A stretch of DNA of 64,000 nt from Candidatus Nitrosotenuis uzonensis (GCF_000723185.1 NZ_CBTY010000008.1:62001-126000); one strand, 5' to 3'. Positions 45,614 through 54,372 are shown, counted from the first letter of the stretch. Numbers and translations are program-made. The notes: generated by a model from the letters alone, not told the origin.

Positions 45614-45664
45614 ATGATGGAAAATACAAAAATACATGCACATTACAAGTTGTATATTGCCTAG
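45614..45664 (+). other. Possible 16-codon leader frame before the collagen-like gene
   Basis: ATG ATG at 45614-45619, preceded by a ggaga string, opens a 16-codon frame ending at TAG 45662-45664; four bases later stands ATG 45669 in the collagen-like frame. This could couple translation, or could mark a sequencing frameshift that hides the true N-terminus of the collagen-like protein. Confidence 0.3.
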
Positions 45665-47240
45665 CGATATGAAAAAACTAGAGGTTTCAGGCACAGCACC
45701 ATTCAAGCAGGCAGGCGTATACGAAGTTCAAATCATACTATGCGATATCAAGCCCACAACGGAAGAGATTATCGAGAAAAGATTCAGTTCTTTGTGGCAG
45801 GATGGATTTCATTTACACGTAAAAGATAACAAATTCACACAGGTGTTAGGTAGCAACACCAACCCACTCCCGGAATCGATTTTTGATTTACCGTCGATCT
45901 GGGTTGTGGTAAGAGATCAGTTCTCATCACTTCATTCTGTTTTTGAAGTTTCTCTGGGGGGTGGCCATCATGAGGAGGCTGCACCGCCTGTACGACAAAA
46001 AAGGACAAGGGAGACTATGGAAGAGACTCCAGCACCTATGCAAGAAGATCGATTCATTTCAGCAAGAGGTGAACGCGGTCCCCCTGGCCCCCGCGGCCCG
46101 CCAGGCGACAAAGGCCCGACAGGCCCGCCAGGCGACAAAGGCGACAAAGGCCCGACAGGACCGCCAGGCGACAAAGGCGACAAGGGACCACAGGGTCCAC
46201 CAGGACCACCGGGTGATAAAGGCGACAAAGGCCCGACAGGACCGCCAGGCGATAGGGGCGATAGAGGTATCACAGGCCCGCCCGGCGACAAAGGCGACAA
46301 GGGAGAAAAAGGATTAACTGGTGATAAAGGCGACAAAGGCGACAAAGGCCCTCCTGGCCCGCAGGGAGACAAGGGAGAAAAAGGATTAACTGGTGATAAA
46401 GGCGACAAAGGCGACAAAGGTCCGACAGGACCGCCAGGCGACAAAGGCGACAAAGGTCCACTCGGTCCGCAAGGCGACAAAGGAGTAACAGGCCCAATTG
46501 GTCCGCAAGGCGACAAAGGTCCACTCGGTCCGCCAGGCGACAAAGGCGACAAAGGAGTAACAGGCCCAATTGGTCCGCCTGGTGATAAGGGACCTACCGG
46601 CCCTCCCGGTCCGCAAGGCGACAAAGGAATTCAAGGTCCTATAGGTGAGAGGGGTCCAAGGGGGCCACAGGGACCCACTGGTGATAAGGGTCCGCAAGGC
46701 CCGCCCGGTCCTATAGGCGAGAAAGGTCCAAGAGGACCCGCTGGAGAGGTTGGCGACAAAGGTCCACAAGGTCCGCAAGGCCCGCCCGGCGAGAAGGGAT
46801 TGACAGGCGTTCCCGGTCCGCAAGGAGAACGCGGTCCGCGTGGTCCGCAAGGCCCGCCCGGCGAGAAGGGACTTACTGGTCCGCAAGGCCCGCCCGGCGA
46901 CAAAGGCGTTCCCGGTCCGCAAGGCCCACAAGGTGAACCTGGTCCACAAGGTCTCCCAGGAGAGAAAGGCCCACAAGGTCCGCAAGGGATACAAGGCCCA
47001 CAAGGCGAACGAGGCCCACAGGGTCCTAGGGGCCCACCTGGAGAGAAAGGCCCACAAGGTCCGCAAGGCCCGCCCGGCGACAAAGGTCCTAGAGGTCCAC
47101 CTGGTACGCCTGGTCCTGCAGGAGCCGCAGGAATGTCAGACGAACAAAAGGCACTATTCAGAGAGATGTTGGAGATTCTTACAAATAAGAACATCATAAC
47201 AACTGAAGAACAGATAAAGCTGATGAGCTATCTATACTAA
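45636..47240 (+). CDS. Archaeal collagen-like protein (Gly-X-Y)n
   Basis: A 534-aa protein in three parts. Residues about 12-108 form a beta-rich N-terminal domain with the pattern [12 protein letters not shown]...[22 protein letters not shown], which resembles the globular LWxE/PLPxSxF domain found beside repeats in many bacterial surface proteins. A basic/acidic linker (about 109-144) follows. Residues 145-498 are 118 consecutive Gly-X-Y triplets with no interruption (for example [19 protein letters not shown]), rich in GDKGDKG and GEKG pairs that can form interchain salt bridges. A 35-residue helical tail may trimerise the chains. No signal peptide or membrane helix is visible, so location is unclear; the start may be at 45669. 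Confidence 0.85.
   Translation: MHITSCILPSDMKKLEVSGTAPFKQAGVYEVQIILCDIKPTTEEIIEKRFSSLWQDGFHLHVKDNKFTQVLGSNTNPLPESIFDLPSIWVVVRDQFSSLHSVFEVSLGGGHHEEAAPPVRQKRTRETMEETPAPMQEDRFISARGERGPPGPRGPPGDKGPTGPPGDKGDKGPTGPPGDKGDKGPQGPPGPPGDKGDKGPTGPPGDRGDRGITGPPGDKGDKGEKGLTGDKGDKGDKGPPGPQGDKGEKGLTGDKGDKGDKGPTGPPGDKGDKGPLGPQGDKGVTGPIGPQGDKGPLGPPGDKGDKGVTGPIGPPGDKGPTGPPGPQGDKGIQGPIGERGPRGPQGPTGDKGPQGPPGPIGEKGPRGPAGEVGDKGPQGPQGPPGEKGLTGVPGPQGERGPRGPQGPPGEKGLTGPQGPPGDKGVPGPQGPQGEPGPQGLPGEKGPQGPQGIQGPQGERGPQGPRGPPGEKGPQGPQGPPGDKGPRGPPGTPGPAGAAGMSDEQKALFREMLEILTNKNIITTEEQIKLMSYLY
46068..47129 (+). repeat. Tandem Gly-X-Y coding repeat
   Basis: 118 triplets of nine nucleotides, Gly fixed at position 1, with near-identical longer units such as ggcgacaaaggcgacaaagg repeated many times. 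The unit repeats suggest expansion by unequal exchange. Base composition is richer in G and C than the flanks. Confidence 0.9.
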
Positions 47241-47255
47241 GTCTGGGCGAGGTAC

Positions 47256-47537
47256 TTGAGCGATCCAAAAAACAAAATTGAATTCAAAATGCTCGACTAT
47301 GAACGAGTAGGGGCCGATTTTGTCTCATTCAAATTAGAGGACGGTACGATAGTGAAAGTCAAAGTTGATCTGGACCGCGTTGGTATTGCAACGAATCACA
47401 AAAATCCTGATGGCACACCGCATTATGCGATAAATACATCGGTGAAGCTGACAATAATTCCAAGCGACAGAAAATTCTCAGTGGAGAAAAATCTTAAAGA
47501 CAAACAACCGCCTCCGCCAAGCCAAATGTTCAGCTAG
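47256..47537 (+). CDS. Small conserved hypothetical protein
   Basis: A 93-aa protein from TTG at 47256, preceded by a gaggt string. It is a beta-rich domain (DFVSFKLEDGTIVKVKVDL, NTSVKLTIIP) with a Pro-rich C-terminus (KQPPPPSQMFS). It follows the collagen-like gene by 15 nt in the same direction and may be co-transcribed. Not recognised further. Confidence 0.6.
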   Translation: MSDPKNKIEFKMLDYERVGADFVSFKLEDGTIVKVKVDLDRVGIATNHKNPDGTPHYAINTSVKLTIIPSDRKFSVEKNLKDKQPPPPSQMFS

Positions 47538-47595
47538 AAACGAACTCTAAAAATAATAAAAAAACGTCAATAAAATTGACGAGTGTTCGACGCGT

Positions 47596-47733
47596 TTAAC
47601 GTCGTTTCTTTGTAGCTTTCTTCTTTGTAGCTTTGCGCTTCGCTGCTTTTCGTGGTGCCTTTCGAGCTGCTGTCTTCTTCGCTGCTTTTCGTGGTGCTTT
47701 GCGTTTAGCTTTTGATTTTCGTTTAGTAGCCAT
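47596..47733 (-). CDS. Histone H1-like Lys/Ala-rich basic microprotein (45 aa)
   Basis: ATG 47731-47733 to TAA 47596-47598 encodes 45 residues with about 23 Lys or Arg, built from repeats such as KAPRKAAKK and ARKAPRKAAK, closely resembling the C-terminal tails of histone H1 or bacterial Hc1-type proteins. A direct nucleotide repeat of about 21 nt lies within. Such a peptide should bind DNA or RNA non-specifically and could help compact chromatin along with Alba and SMC. An A/T-rich promoter region lies upstream (about 47750-47800). Confidence 0.65.
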   Translation of the reverse strand: MATKRKSKAKRKAPRKAAKKTAARKAPRKAAKRKATKKKATKKRR

Positions 47734-47838
47734 TACCAACGTTAACTTCTACTTGTTTTTCTATAGCTAAACTAAACAAAATTACACAATTTGATTACAA
47801 TTTGTAAACGATTTCAAAAATTTTTGATCGCAAAAATC

Positions 47839-48015
47839 TCAGTAAACACTTTCAGCTGACGGTCTTTTTCCTTGCAACCAGCTTGTATGATTACAAATTG
47901 TGCACTTGTATTGCCGTCTGCGTTTGTATGTTGCATTCTGAGGAATGAAAACTATCTGTTGTGTCGTTTTCATCATACAAAATTTGCACCATCGATCCTC
48001 TTTTTCATGATCCAT
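47839..48015 (-). CDS. Small zinc-ribbon protein (58 aa)
   Basis: ATG 48013-48015 to TGA 47839-47841 encodes a 58-aa protein with two CxxC pairs, WCKFCMM and YKCTICNHT, separated by 25 residues: a zinc ribbon. Between them is a basic stretch (KRRRQYK) suited to nucleic-acid binding. It follows the DRG GTPase gene by 10 nt on the same strand and is probably co-transcribed. Confidence 0.6.
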   Translation of the reverse strand: MDHEKEDRWCKFCMMKTTQQIVFIPQNATYKRRRQYKCTICNHTSWLQGKRPSAESVY

Positions 48016-48025
48016 ATTTTGTAAT

Positions 48026-49129
48026 TCACCTCGTTTTGATTATTGTGAGTACGTCTTCATCCTGCAGTACGTGTTGGATGCCTACTCTTTGTCCGCCAAA
48101 CTTTACACTCTTGCCCCAAACAAGACCGTAACGAAACTCTTTCTTGAGATTTCGGTGCAGCTTGTTGCAGACATCCTCAATGGTAGAATTTCTTCTGATA
48201 ATCAGGGGTTCCTTGTAGTCTGTTTCTCCTCCCTTCGGTCTCATGTATATTCTGATAAAGTCCAGTTTGTCGTAGATTTTGTCTTTTAGCAACTCTATGT
48301 TGACTCCGCCATCTGCTGAAACGGGAATCACCTCGGACTTTACTTTGCTTTTGACTTCTTTTACGAATCTCTCATCTACCAAGTCGATTTTATTGAGGAC
48401 TGTCAGCGAACTTGCATATTTTTTATCCCCCGTAAGATGGTCAACAAGCTGTTCTGATGTTATATCCTCACGAATGAGTACTCTTGCGCTAGTTATGCCA
48501 TATATGTGCAAAATCTCTTTTATGGTCTTCTCAGAAAGTGATGTAAGCTTTACCTGCTGTGCTATGGAGATTCCTCCTATCGCAGCCTTTTCTATTACAA
48601 TGTCTGGAGGCTTTTGGTCTAACCTTATTCCTATATTGCCAAGTTCCGTTCTTAGTACCTCTTCATGGTATGGCTGAAACACGTCTAGGACTAGCACTAC
48701 CAAATCTGCACTCCTTGCAACTGAGAGAATCCTCTTTCCAAGTCCCTTTCCCTGAGACGCACCCTCGATAATGCCTGGCAAGTCAAGAACTTGAATTCTC
48801 GCACCTCTGTAGTCCAGCATGCCCGGAACCACCGTGACCGTGGTAAACTGGTATGCGCCTACCGTTGACTTCGAACCGGTAAGCTTGTTCAGCAAGGTTG
48901 ACTTGCCCACACTTGGTAGTCCGATGAACACCACTGTGGCATCACCACTCCTTCTTACATCAAAACCGTCTGAAGAGACTCCTGATTTTTTTGCTTGGCG
49001 CGTTTCCTGCTCTCTTCTAAGCTTGGCAATCTTTGCCTTAAGCAGACCTATGTGATGCTCTGTAGCTTTGTTGATTTGCGTTTTGTGTATTTCATCTTGT
49101 ATTGCCTTTATCTTTTCAGGAATTCCCAT
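48026..49129 (-). CDS. DRG-family GTPase with TGS domain
   Basis: A 367-aa OBG-superfamily GTPase. P-loop FIGLPSVGKSTLLNKL, DLPGI, NKID and ARxDL-type switch positions are in place, with an N-terminal helical segment and a C-terminal TGS domain (about residues 290-367, PKGGETDYKEPLIIR onwards). Archaeal DRG proteins associate with ribosomes and translation. Transcribed with the small zinc ribbon gene just downstream. Confidence 0.9.
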   Translation of the reverse strand: MGIPEKIKAIQDEIHKTQINKATEHHIGLLKAKIAKLRREQETRQAKKSGVSSDGFDVRRSGDATVVFIGLPSVGKSTLLNKLTGSKSTVGAYQFTTVTVVPGMLDYRGARIQVLDLPGIIEGASQGKGLGKRILSVARSADLVVLVLDVFQPYHEEVLRTELGNIGIRLDQKPPDIVIEKAAIGGISIAQQVKLTSLSEKTIKEILHIYGITSARVLIREDITSEQLVDHLTGDKKYASSLTVLNKIDLVDERFVKEVKSKVKSEVIPVSADGGVNIELLKDKIYDKLDFIRIYMRPKGGETDYKEPLIIRRNSTIEDVCNKLHRNLKKEFRYGLVWGKSVKFGGQRVGIQHVLQDEDVLTIIKTR

Positions 49130-49205
49130 CCTTGAACATGGAATTGATTTTCTAAATAAAAATCCTCCTTGATTGATTATTATCTAGGTCTACAAAGACA
49201 ACAGC

Positions 49206-49898
49206 ATGCGTCGAAGAACGTTTGCAGTTGATATTGACGGAACAATAACTGAAAATGGCGGGGGCAGAATACACCTTGGTGCACTAAACGCATTACGATA
49301 CATGAAAAAGCTTGGTCACAATGTCATACTAGTTTCCGGCCGTTCTTCAGTGGAAGGTTATCTGCTTTCAGTGTTCGGTGGTCTGAACACTATTGCGGTG
49401 GGGGAAAATGGCGGGTGCATTACATATGGGGCAAACGAACACATCATGCTTGGTAACAAAGAAACATGCATTGAAGCTCTACACGCCATACGCTCTGAGA
49501 TAAACGTGGTTGAAAAGCCGGTGTTTCCAAGGATGACCGAAGTCGTACTTGAGAGGACATTTGATGTTGACGATGCCGTCAAAATAGTAAACGCGCGCAA
49601 AATGGGAGTGGTGCTCTCGGACAGCCAGTATGCAATACATATCAACTCGACTGGTATTAACAAGGCAACAGGATTTGAACATGTGATGAATAAAATGGGA
49701 ATACGACGCGAAGATGTGATCGCAATAGGTGATAGCGCAACTGACGTCCCACTCTTTAAGTTGAGTGGTTTGAGCATCGCGGTTGGAAATGCGCATCACA
49801 CAGTAAAATCTGCCGCCAGCATGCACGTCGAGTCACATGCAGGCGATGGTGTCGTGGAGGCGTTAAACAAAATTGCCCCAACACTTTCGGAGTCATAA
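49206..49898 (+). CDS. Phosphoglycolate phosphatase-type HAD hydrolase
   Basis: A 230-aa HAD enzyme: VDIDGTITENGG (motif I), LVSGRSS (motif II), NKATGFEHV with the catalytic Lys and IAIGDSATDVPLFKLSG (motif IV), in the archaeal phosphoglycolate phosphatase/sucrose-phosphatase-like family. It lies 2 nt upstream of argS on the same strand, so the pair is probably an operon. Confidence 0.85.
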   Translation: MRRRTFAVDIDGTITENGGGRIHLGALNALRYMKKLGHNVILVSGRSSVEGYLLSVFGGLNTIAVGENGGCITYGANEHIMLGNKETCIEALHAIRSEINVVEKPVFPRMTEVVLERTFDVDDAVKIVNARKMGVVLSDSQYAIHINSTGINKATGFEHVMNKMGIRREDVIAIGDSATDVPLFKLSGLSIAVGNAHHTVKSAASMHVESHAGDGVVEALNKIAPTLSES

Positions 49899-49900
49899 TC

Positions 49901-51778
49901 ATGAGCATACAAGTATTGCTTGATGAAATAAATGGCAATCTTACCAAGATTACTGCCAAACTTGGCATACCTCAGACAAACTACACCCTAGAGCCTGCCA
50001 AAGAAGGGTATGGAGATGTTACATGCAACATCGCATTTCTTGCTGCAAAACACCTCAAGAAAAAACCATATGATGTGGCAAAGGACTTGGCAGAACACTA
50101 TGCTGCATTTGTTGGCAGACTTGTCTTAAGAGTAGAGGCACATTCATCAGGTTACTTGAATTTTTTTGCAAACAACAGCTTATTGTCATCTATTATACTA
50201 AAAGGGACCCAAGAGCCCATCTTTGGCAAGGTGGATCTTGGCAAGGGCGCAAAGATTGTAGTGGAGCATACCAGTGTTAACCCAAACAAAGCACTTCACA
50301 TAGGACATGTAAGAAACGTGGTGATTGGGGATACTGTTGCAAGAATACTCAAAAGTGCGAACTATGATGTGAGTGTGCTCAACTATGTAGATGACTCTGG
50401 CCTTCAGGTGGCAGACATCCTTGTGGGATTCACACGACTTGGATTTTCACAAATGCCGGATAGTGGGCAAAAATTTGATCAGTATTGCGGCGATGTCGTA
50501 TATGTAAAGACTACAGAAAGGTATACAAGCGAGCCGGAACTCCAAGACATTCGCAACAAAATACTCAAAGAAATTGAGGATGGGCATTCTGAGATTGCCA
50601 AGTTTGCAAAGACAATAACTGCTCGCGTGCTAGCAGAGCAGCTAAAAACATGCTGGCGGCTTGGCGTTTCATATGATTGCCTTAATTTTGAATCCGAGAT
50701 CGTTCGCTCACAGTTATGGTCTGAGATATTTGAGAAACTAAAGGAACTTGGGAAGATAAAATTTGAGCAGGAAGGTAAAAACGCTGGATGCTGGGTTATA
50801 CCAGCTGAAGGTGAAGACGATAAGGTTCTGGTGCGAAGTAACGGCACTGCGACATACATTGCAAAAGACATACCGTACGCTGCATGGAAGCTTGGTCTAG
50901 TCGACGATCCGTTCAACTACAAAAAATATGCAGTACAGCACGACGGCCGCCTACTCTGGCAGACAACACTTGAACCTAGTGATCTGCCTAAACAAAACTT
51001 TTCTGCTGACAATGTAATCACTGTAATAGACTCAAGACAGGCAAGACTGCAGAACATAATAACAAAGCTTGTAGCTGACTTTTCCGGGAGTAAATCATAT
51101 TTGCACCTTGGCTATGAATCCGTCACACTAAGCTCTGACACTGCAAAAGTGCTTGGAATCGATACTGGAGGCAAGAATGCCCAGATGTCTGGCAGGAAAG
51201 GACTCTATGTTAACGCTGATTCTGTACTTGACATGCTTGAGCAAAAAACAATCGAGGAAACAAAAAAGCGCAATCCTGACTTTACTGCCGAGATACTAGC
51301 TGAAATTGCAGAAAAGATTGCAGTTGGAACAATTCGGTACGAGATGATAAAACAGGATCTTGATAAGATAATCACATTTGATCTCACAAAATCATTAAGT
51401 TTAGAAGGTGACACCGCTTCATATATACAATATTCTTACGTGCGGGCTACAAGAATACTGGAAAAGGCCGCAACTGTTCCTAACTTTGAGGCCTCATACG
51501 ACTTGCTTGCAAGCGAATATGAGCTAAGTCTTATCAGAGCAATAGGCAAATTCTCATTAAATATCAGGGATGCTGCAAACAACCTCTCACCCAAGGTGAT
51601 TGCAAGATACTGCTATTCTCTTGCGGTTGAATTCAACGCATTTTACGAACACGTGCGGGTCCTTGACAGTGATGATGGAGCCCTTCTTAATGCAAGACTG
51701 TGCCTTCTTGCCGCATTCAAATCTTGTCTTCAAAAGGCTCTTGACTTATTGGGAATATCAGTGCCGCAGCGGATGTAG
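49901..51778 (+). CDS. argS: Arginyl-tRNA synthetase
   Basis: A 625-aa class I synthetase. HIGH motif NPNKALHIGHVRN, N-terminal Add1-like domain (about 1-90), the KMSK-equivalent region in QMSGRKGLYVNADSV, and the C-terminal DALR-type anticodon domain (YIQYSYVRATRIL onward). It charges tRNA-Arg. Ends near a promoter-like stretch for the small zinc gene at 51838. Confidence 0.95.
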   Translation: MSIQVLLDEINGNLTKITAKLGIPQTNYTLEPAKEGYGDVTCNIAFLAAKHLKKKPYDVAKDLAEHYAAFVGRLVLRVEAHSSGYLNFFANNSLLSSIILKGTQEPIFGKVDLGKGAKIVVEHTSVNPNKALHIGHVRNVVIGDTVARILKSANYDVSVLNYVDDSGLQVADILVGFTRLGFSQMPDSGQKFDQYCGDVVYVKTTERYTSEPELQDIRNKILKEIEDGHSEIAKFAKTITARVLAEQLKTCWRLGVSYDCLNFESEIVRSQLWSEIFEKLKELGKIKFEQEGKNAGCWVIPAEGEDDKVLVRSNGTATYIAKDIPYAAWKLGLVDDPFNYKKYAVQHDGRLLWQTTLEPSDLPKQNFSADNVITVIDSRQARLQNIITKLVADFSGSKSYLHLGYESVTLSSDTAKVLGIDTGGKNAQMSGRKGLYVNADSVLDMLEQKTIEETKKRNPDFTAEILAEIAEKIAVGTIRYEMIKQDLDKIITFDLTKSLSLEGDTASYIQYSYVRATRILEKAATVPNFEASYDLLASEYELSLIRAIGKFSLNIRDAANNLSPKVIARYCYSLAVEFNAFYEHVRVLDSDDGALLNARLCLLAAFKSCLQKALDLLGISVPQRM

Positions 51779-51837
51779 CAAGATGTTTGTTTAAAATAAA
51801 CAGACTAGCGGATAATATTACTTTACCATAAGAGTCA

Positions 51838-52011
51838 ATGTCTGATATGGAGTGTCTTGAGAAGATTATGCCAACGATATTGTGTGATGTATGCAGGAAT
51901 GTAGTGGAAATAATGCCAGGAACCGTACTTTTCGATGCAAGGTGGTATCATAAAACATGCTGGGTTATTCTGAAAGATGGTGAACAGTTTGGTCAAAGTA
52001 ATAGTAATTGA
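51838..52011 (+). CDS. Small LIM/zinc-finger-like protein overlapping a response regulator gene
   Basis: A 57-aa frame from ATG at 51838, about 25-30 nt after a gataatatta element. It shows CDVC...WYHKTCW, a C-x2-C...H-x2-C zinc-site pattern resembling half of a LIM or FYVE-like finger. Its 3' end overlaps the start of the response regulator at 51977 by 35 nt, suggesting translational coupling. It is not recognised as a known family. Confidence 0.5.
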   Translation: MSDMECLEKIMPTILCDVCRNVVEIMPGTVLFDARWYHKTCWVILKDGEQFGQSNSN

Positions 52012-52369
52012 TGATGATGTAGACACAGTTGAAGTATTCTGCGAGTATCTTGAAATCAAAGATATAACTGTCGTTGGTAGAGGCTACAACGGCAAGACTG
52101 CAGTTGAATTGTACGAGAAATTGAGGCCAGACATAGCGCTACTTGATGTTATGATGCCCGAGTATGATGGCTTTTACGGAATAGAGAATATCAAGAAAAT
52201 AAACCCTGACGCCAAAGTAATAATGGTTACTGCCGATCTTACATACGATACGGAAAAAAGATTAAAGGCACTTGACGCTTCCGCTGTAATCTACAAGCCG
52301 TACGAGATTGATAGCGTAATAGACATCATTCACAAGGTACACAAGGGAACACTGGCGTTAACGCCATAA
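51977..52369 (+). CDS. Response regulator (receiver domain only)
   Basis: A 130-aa single-domain receiver. VIVIDDDVDTVEVF, phospho-Asp in IALLDVMMPEYDG, VTAD at the Thr position and YKPYEID with the conserved Lys. The start region offers an ATG at 51977, a GTG at 51980 and a TTG at 51989. No output domain. It overlaps the small zinc protein gene upstream. No kinase is adjacent. Confidence 0.85.
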   Translation: MVNSLVKVIVIDDDVDTVEVFCEYLEIKDITVVGRGYNGKTAVELYEKLRPDIALLDVMMPEYDGFYGIENIKKINPDAKVIMVTADLTYDTEKRLKALDASAVIYKPYEIDSVIDIIHKVHKGTLALTP

Positions 52370-52380
52370 GCAAAAAACAC

Positions 52381-52388
52381 TATAAATG
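52381..52388 (+). promoter_or_regulatory. TATA box tataaatg for the second response regulator
   Basis: The sequence tataaatg lies 29-22 nt upstream of ATG 52410, the usual spacing for a leaderless archaeal transcript. It also contains an ATG (52386) that would give an 8-residue longer product, which is less likely. Confidence 0.5.
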
Positions 52389-52409
52389 ACACAGCAATTG
52401 ATAAGAACA

Positions 52410-52907
52410 ATGAAGATCCTGATAGCCGACGATGAGCCGGACCTACTATCGCAGTATAGTACAGTCCTAACTGACAGAAATCATACGGTTGTGACTACAA
52501 GTGACGGCCAATCATGTGTTGCCAAATACGAGGAAGAATTTGCACGTTCTCCAGATCATGTATTTGATGCAGTTGTCCTTGACTATTCTATGCCAAAGAT
52601 GAACGGCCTTGATGCTGCAAAAAAGATATTGGAAATGAACAAATCCCAGAGGATAATATTTGCATCTGCATACGTGCAAGAAACTCTCATAGATTCCATC
52701 CAGAATCTCAAACAGATAGTGGAACTGCTCCAAAAGCCATTCAGTCTGCAGGATCTAATTGATACCATAGAAGACAAGACGATATATGATGAGCTTGCAA
52801 AGCTGAACGTCAACATACAAAATCTACGCGACTTGAACCCAACCCACGCCCAAATCCGTGATTATCTTGAGGCACTAAGGAAGATACAGAAAGCAAAGAC
52901 TTTCTAG
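52410..52907 (+). CDS. Response regulator with C-terminal helical extension
   Basis: A 165-aa protein. Start at ATG 52410 by TATA spacing. ILIADDEPDLLSQ, phospho-Asp in VVLDYSMPKMNG, FASAY and LLQKPFS. The receiver has the same insert (YEEEFARSPDHVFDA) as the regulator at 37079, and is its paralogue. A C-terminal helical tail (ELAKLNVNIQNLRDLN) of about 45 residues may dimerise or bind a partner. No DNA-binding domain. Confidence 0.85.
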   Translation: MKILIADDEPDLLSQYSTVLTDRNHTVVTTSDGQSCVAKYEEEFARSPDHVFDAVVLDYSMPKMNGLDAAKKILEMNKSQRIIFASAYVQETLIDSIQNLKQIVELLQKPFSLQDLIDTIEDKTIYDELAKLNVNIQNLRDLNPTHAQIRDYLEALRKIQKAKTF

Positions 52908-52947
52908 AATTCGCTAGGTTATTATCCAAAAAATCTAGTGCAAAGTC

Positions 52948-53742
52948 ATGACCAAGATAAAAAACAACTCTTACGTTCTGTTTTTCTATAATGACTCCAA
53001 AAAGTGGTTGAATAAGATATCAAAGGACCAATCACTTCATACCCATGTAGGAGTGATAAAACACAGCGACGCAATAGGCAAAGAATATGGCTCCAGAATC
53101 CGTACAAACAAGGATAAGTACGTCTATCTTCTGGAACCGACAATACATGATTTTGTAATGAAGAGCCAACACGGCACACAAATAGTATACCCAAAGGATC
53201 TTGGATACATTGCTGCAAGGGCAGGAGTACAGAGTGGGCAGAAGATAGTAGAGATTGGAACTGGTAGTGGTGCGCTAACTACGTTTCTTGCAAGCATAGT
53301 AAAGCCGCGTGGTCACGTGTACACATTTGACGTAGAACCAAAATTCATGCAGATTGCGGAAAAAAACATCACAAGGGCAGGCATGATAAAGTACGTGACG
53401 ATGGAAAATCTGAACATCAAGGAAGCAAAAAAAATGCCAGTTACGGAGGCGGACATGGCAATAATTGACCTTGGGGATCCATGGACAGTCATTCCACAGG
53501 TGCGCAAAATGCTAAAAGGCAGCGGAGCTGTTGTCTCAATCTGTCCTACGATGAATCAGCTTGAAAAGCTGACGATTGCTCTGATAGAAAACGAGTTTAC
53601 TGATATTGAATGCAGCGAGCACATCCTACGAACAATAGATGCACGTGAAGGCAAGACAAGGCACTCATTTTACGGCATAGGACACACCACATACCTTGCA
53701 TATGCAAGAAAGGCGTTCTTTGACAGGAAGGAGAAAAAATAA
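52948..53742 (+). CDS. trmI: tRNA (adenine-N1)-methyltransferase TrmI
   Basis: A 264-aa protein. An N-terminal beta-rich domain, then the SAM fold with VEIGTGSGALTTFLAS, FDVEPKFMQIAEKN and DLGDPWTVIPQV, matching archaeal TrmI, which makes m1A57/m1A58 in the tRNA T-loop. The start is uncertain by a few codons; ATG at 52948 follows an attatcc element. Monocistronic. Confidence 0.88.
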   Translation: MTKIKNNSYVLFFYNDSKKWLNKISKDQSLHTHVGVIKHSDAIGKEYGSRIRTNKDKYVYLLEPTIHDFVMKSQHGTQIVYPKDLGYIAARAGVQSGQKIVEIGTGSGALTTFLASIVKPRGHVYTFDVEPKFMQIAEKNITRAGMIKYVTMENLNIKEAKKMPVTEADMAIIDLGDPWTVIPQVRKMLKGSGAVVSICPTMNQLEKLTIALIENEFTDIECSEHILRTIDAREGKTRHSFYGIGHTTYLAYARKAFFDRKEKK

Positions 53743-53815
53743 CTACGCGGTGTTTGTATGCGACGCACAAACATAATCTAATAGTCAATTTAAGTGCAAA
53801 AAAACCGACCTAGAC

Positions 53816-54337
53816 TTGCTAGCCAAATCTAAAAAACCGGAAAAATACACGATATCTGAGCTAAACAAGGCACGCAAGAACGTGAACAGCTTCGGAACGC
53901 TACACCCGGAACATTACATAACAAAAGAAGACCTTCAGAAGATAAGCTTCGCAGACGAGATTGGCAAGATAAAGTCTGTCAAAAGAGAGAAACTTCTTGA
54001 GGAGCTTTCTTACCTGCTCAACGATAAGGTGCGCGAATTTGAGCGCAAAGAACAGGAAGACAAATGGAAAGAATCAATGTTGCAAAAGCTTAATGCAGAA
54101 TTAAACGAAAAAGTGTCTCAACTTGAGACTGCAAACAGGCAGATAGCTGCAGAAAAGTCGCGTTCAGATGAGCTCAACAAGCAACTGCAGACAGCATTAC
54201 TGAAACTGCAAAGCTCCGAAGAGCAACTCAGGCTTGAGAGGGATTGGCTTGCCCAGCAGGTGGAGGCAAGATCAAAGGAAGTCCTAGATACAATACGACA
54301 GATGATCGAATCAGAAAACAAACAACAGAGCAAATAG
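53816..54337 (+). CDS. Coiled-coil protein upstream of nnrD
   Basis: A 173-aa protein from TTG at 53816. Residues about 75-165 are a continuous coiled coil (LNEKVSQLETANRQIAAEKS...QLQTALLKLQSSEEQLRLE). The N-terminal 70 residues are globular. No membrane or metal motif. It lies in the same direction as nnrD, whose likely start is 35 nt past its stop. Not recognised further. Confidence 0.65.
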   Translation: MLAKSKKPEKYTISELNKARKNVNSFGTLHPEHYITKEDLQKISFADEIGKIKSVKREKLLEELSYLLNDKVREFERKEQEDKWKESMLQKLNAELNEKVSQLETANRQIAAEKSRSDELNKQLQTALLKLQSSEEQLRLERDWLAQQVEARSKEVLDTIRQMIESENKQQSK

Positions 54338-54372
54338 AAGAAGATTTATCGTCATACAATTTACGTAGTTTG

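Noticed and set aside
45968-47197. Long minus-strand frames (about 190-226 codons) opposite the collagen-like gene
   Set aside because: They arise from the Gly/Pro codon bias of the Gly-X-Y repeat on the other strand; products are Gly/Pro or Leu/Arg repeats without promoter or start context.
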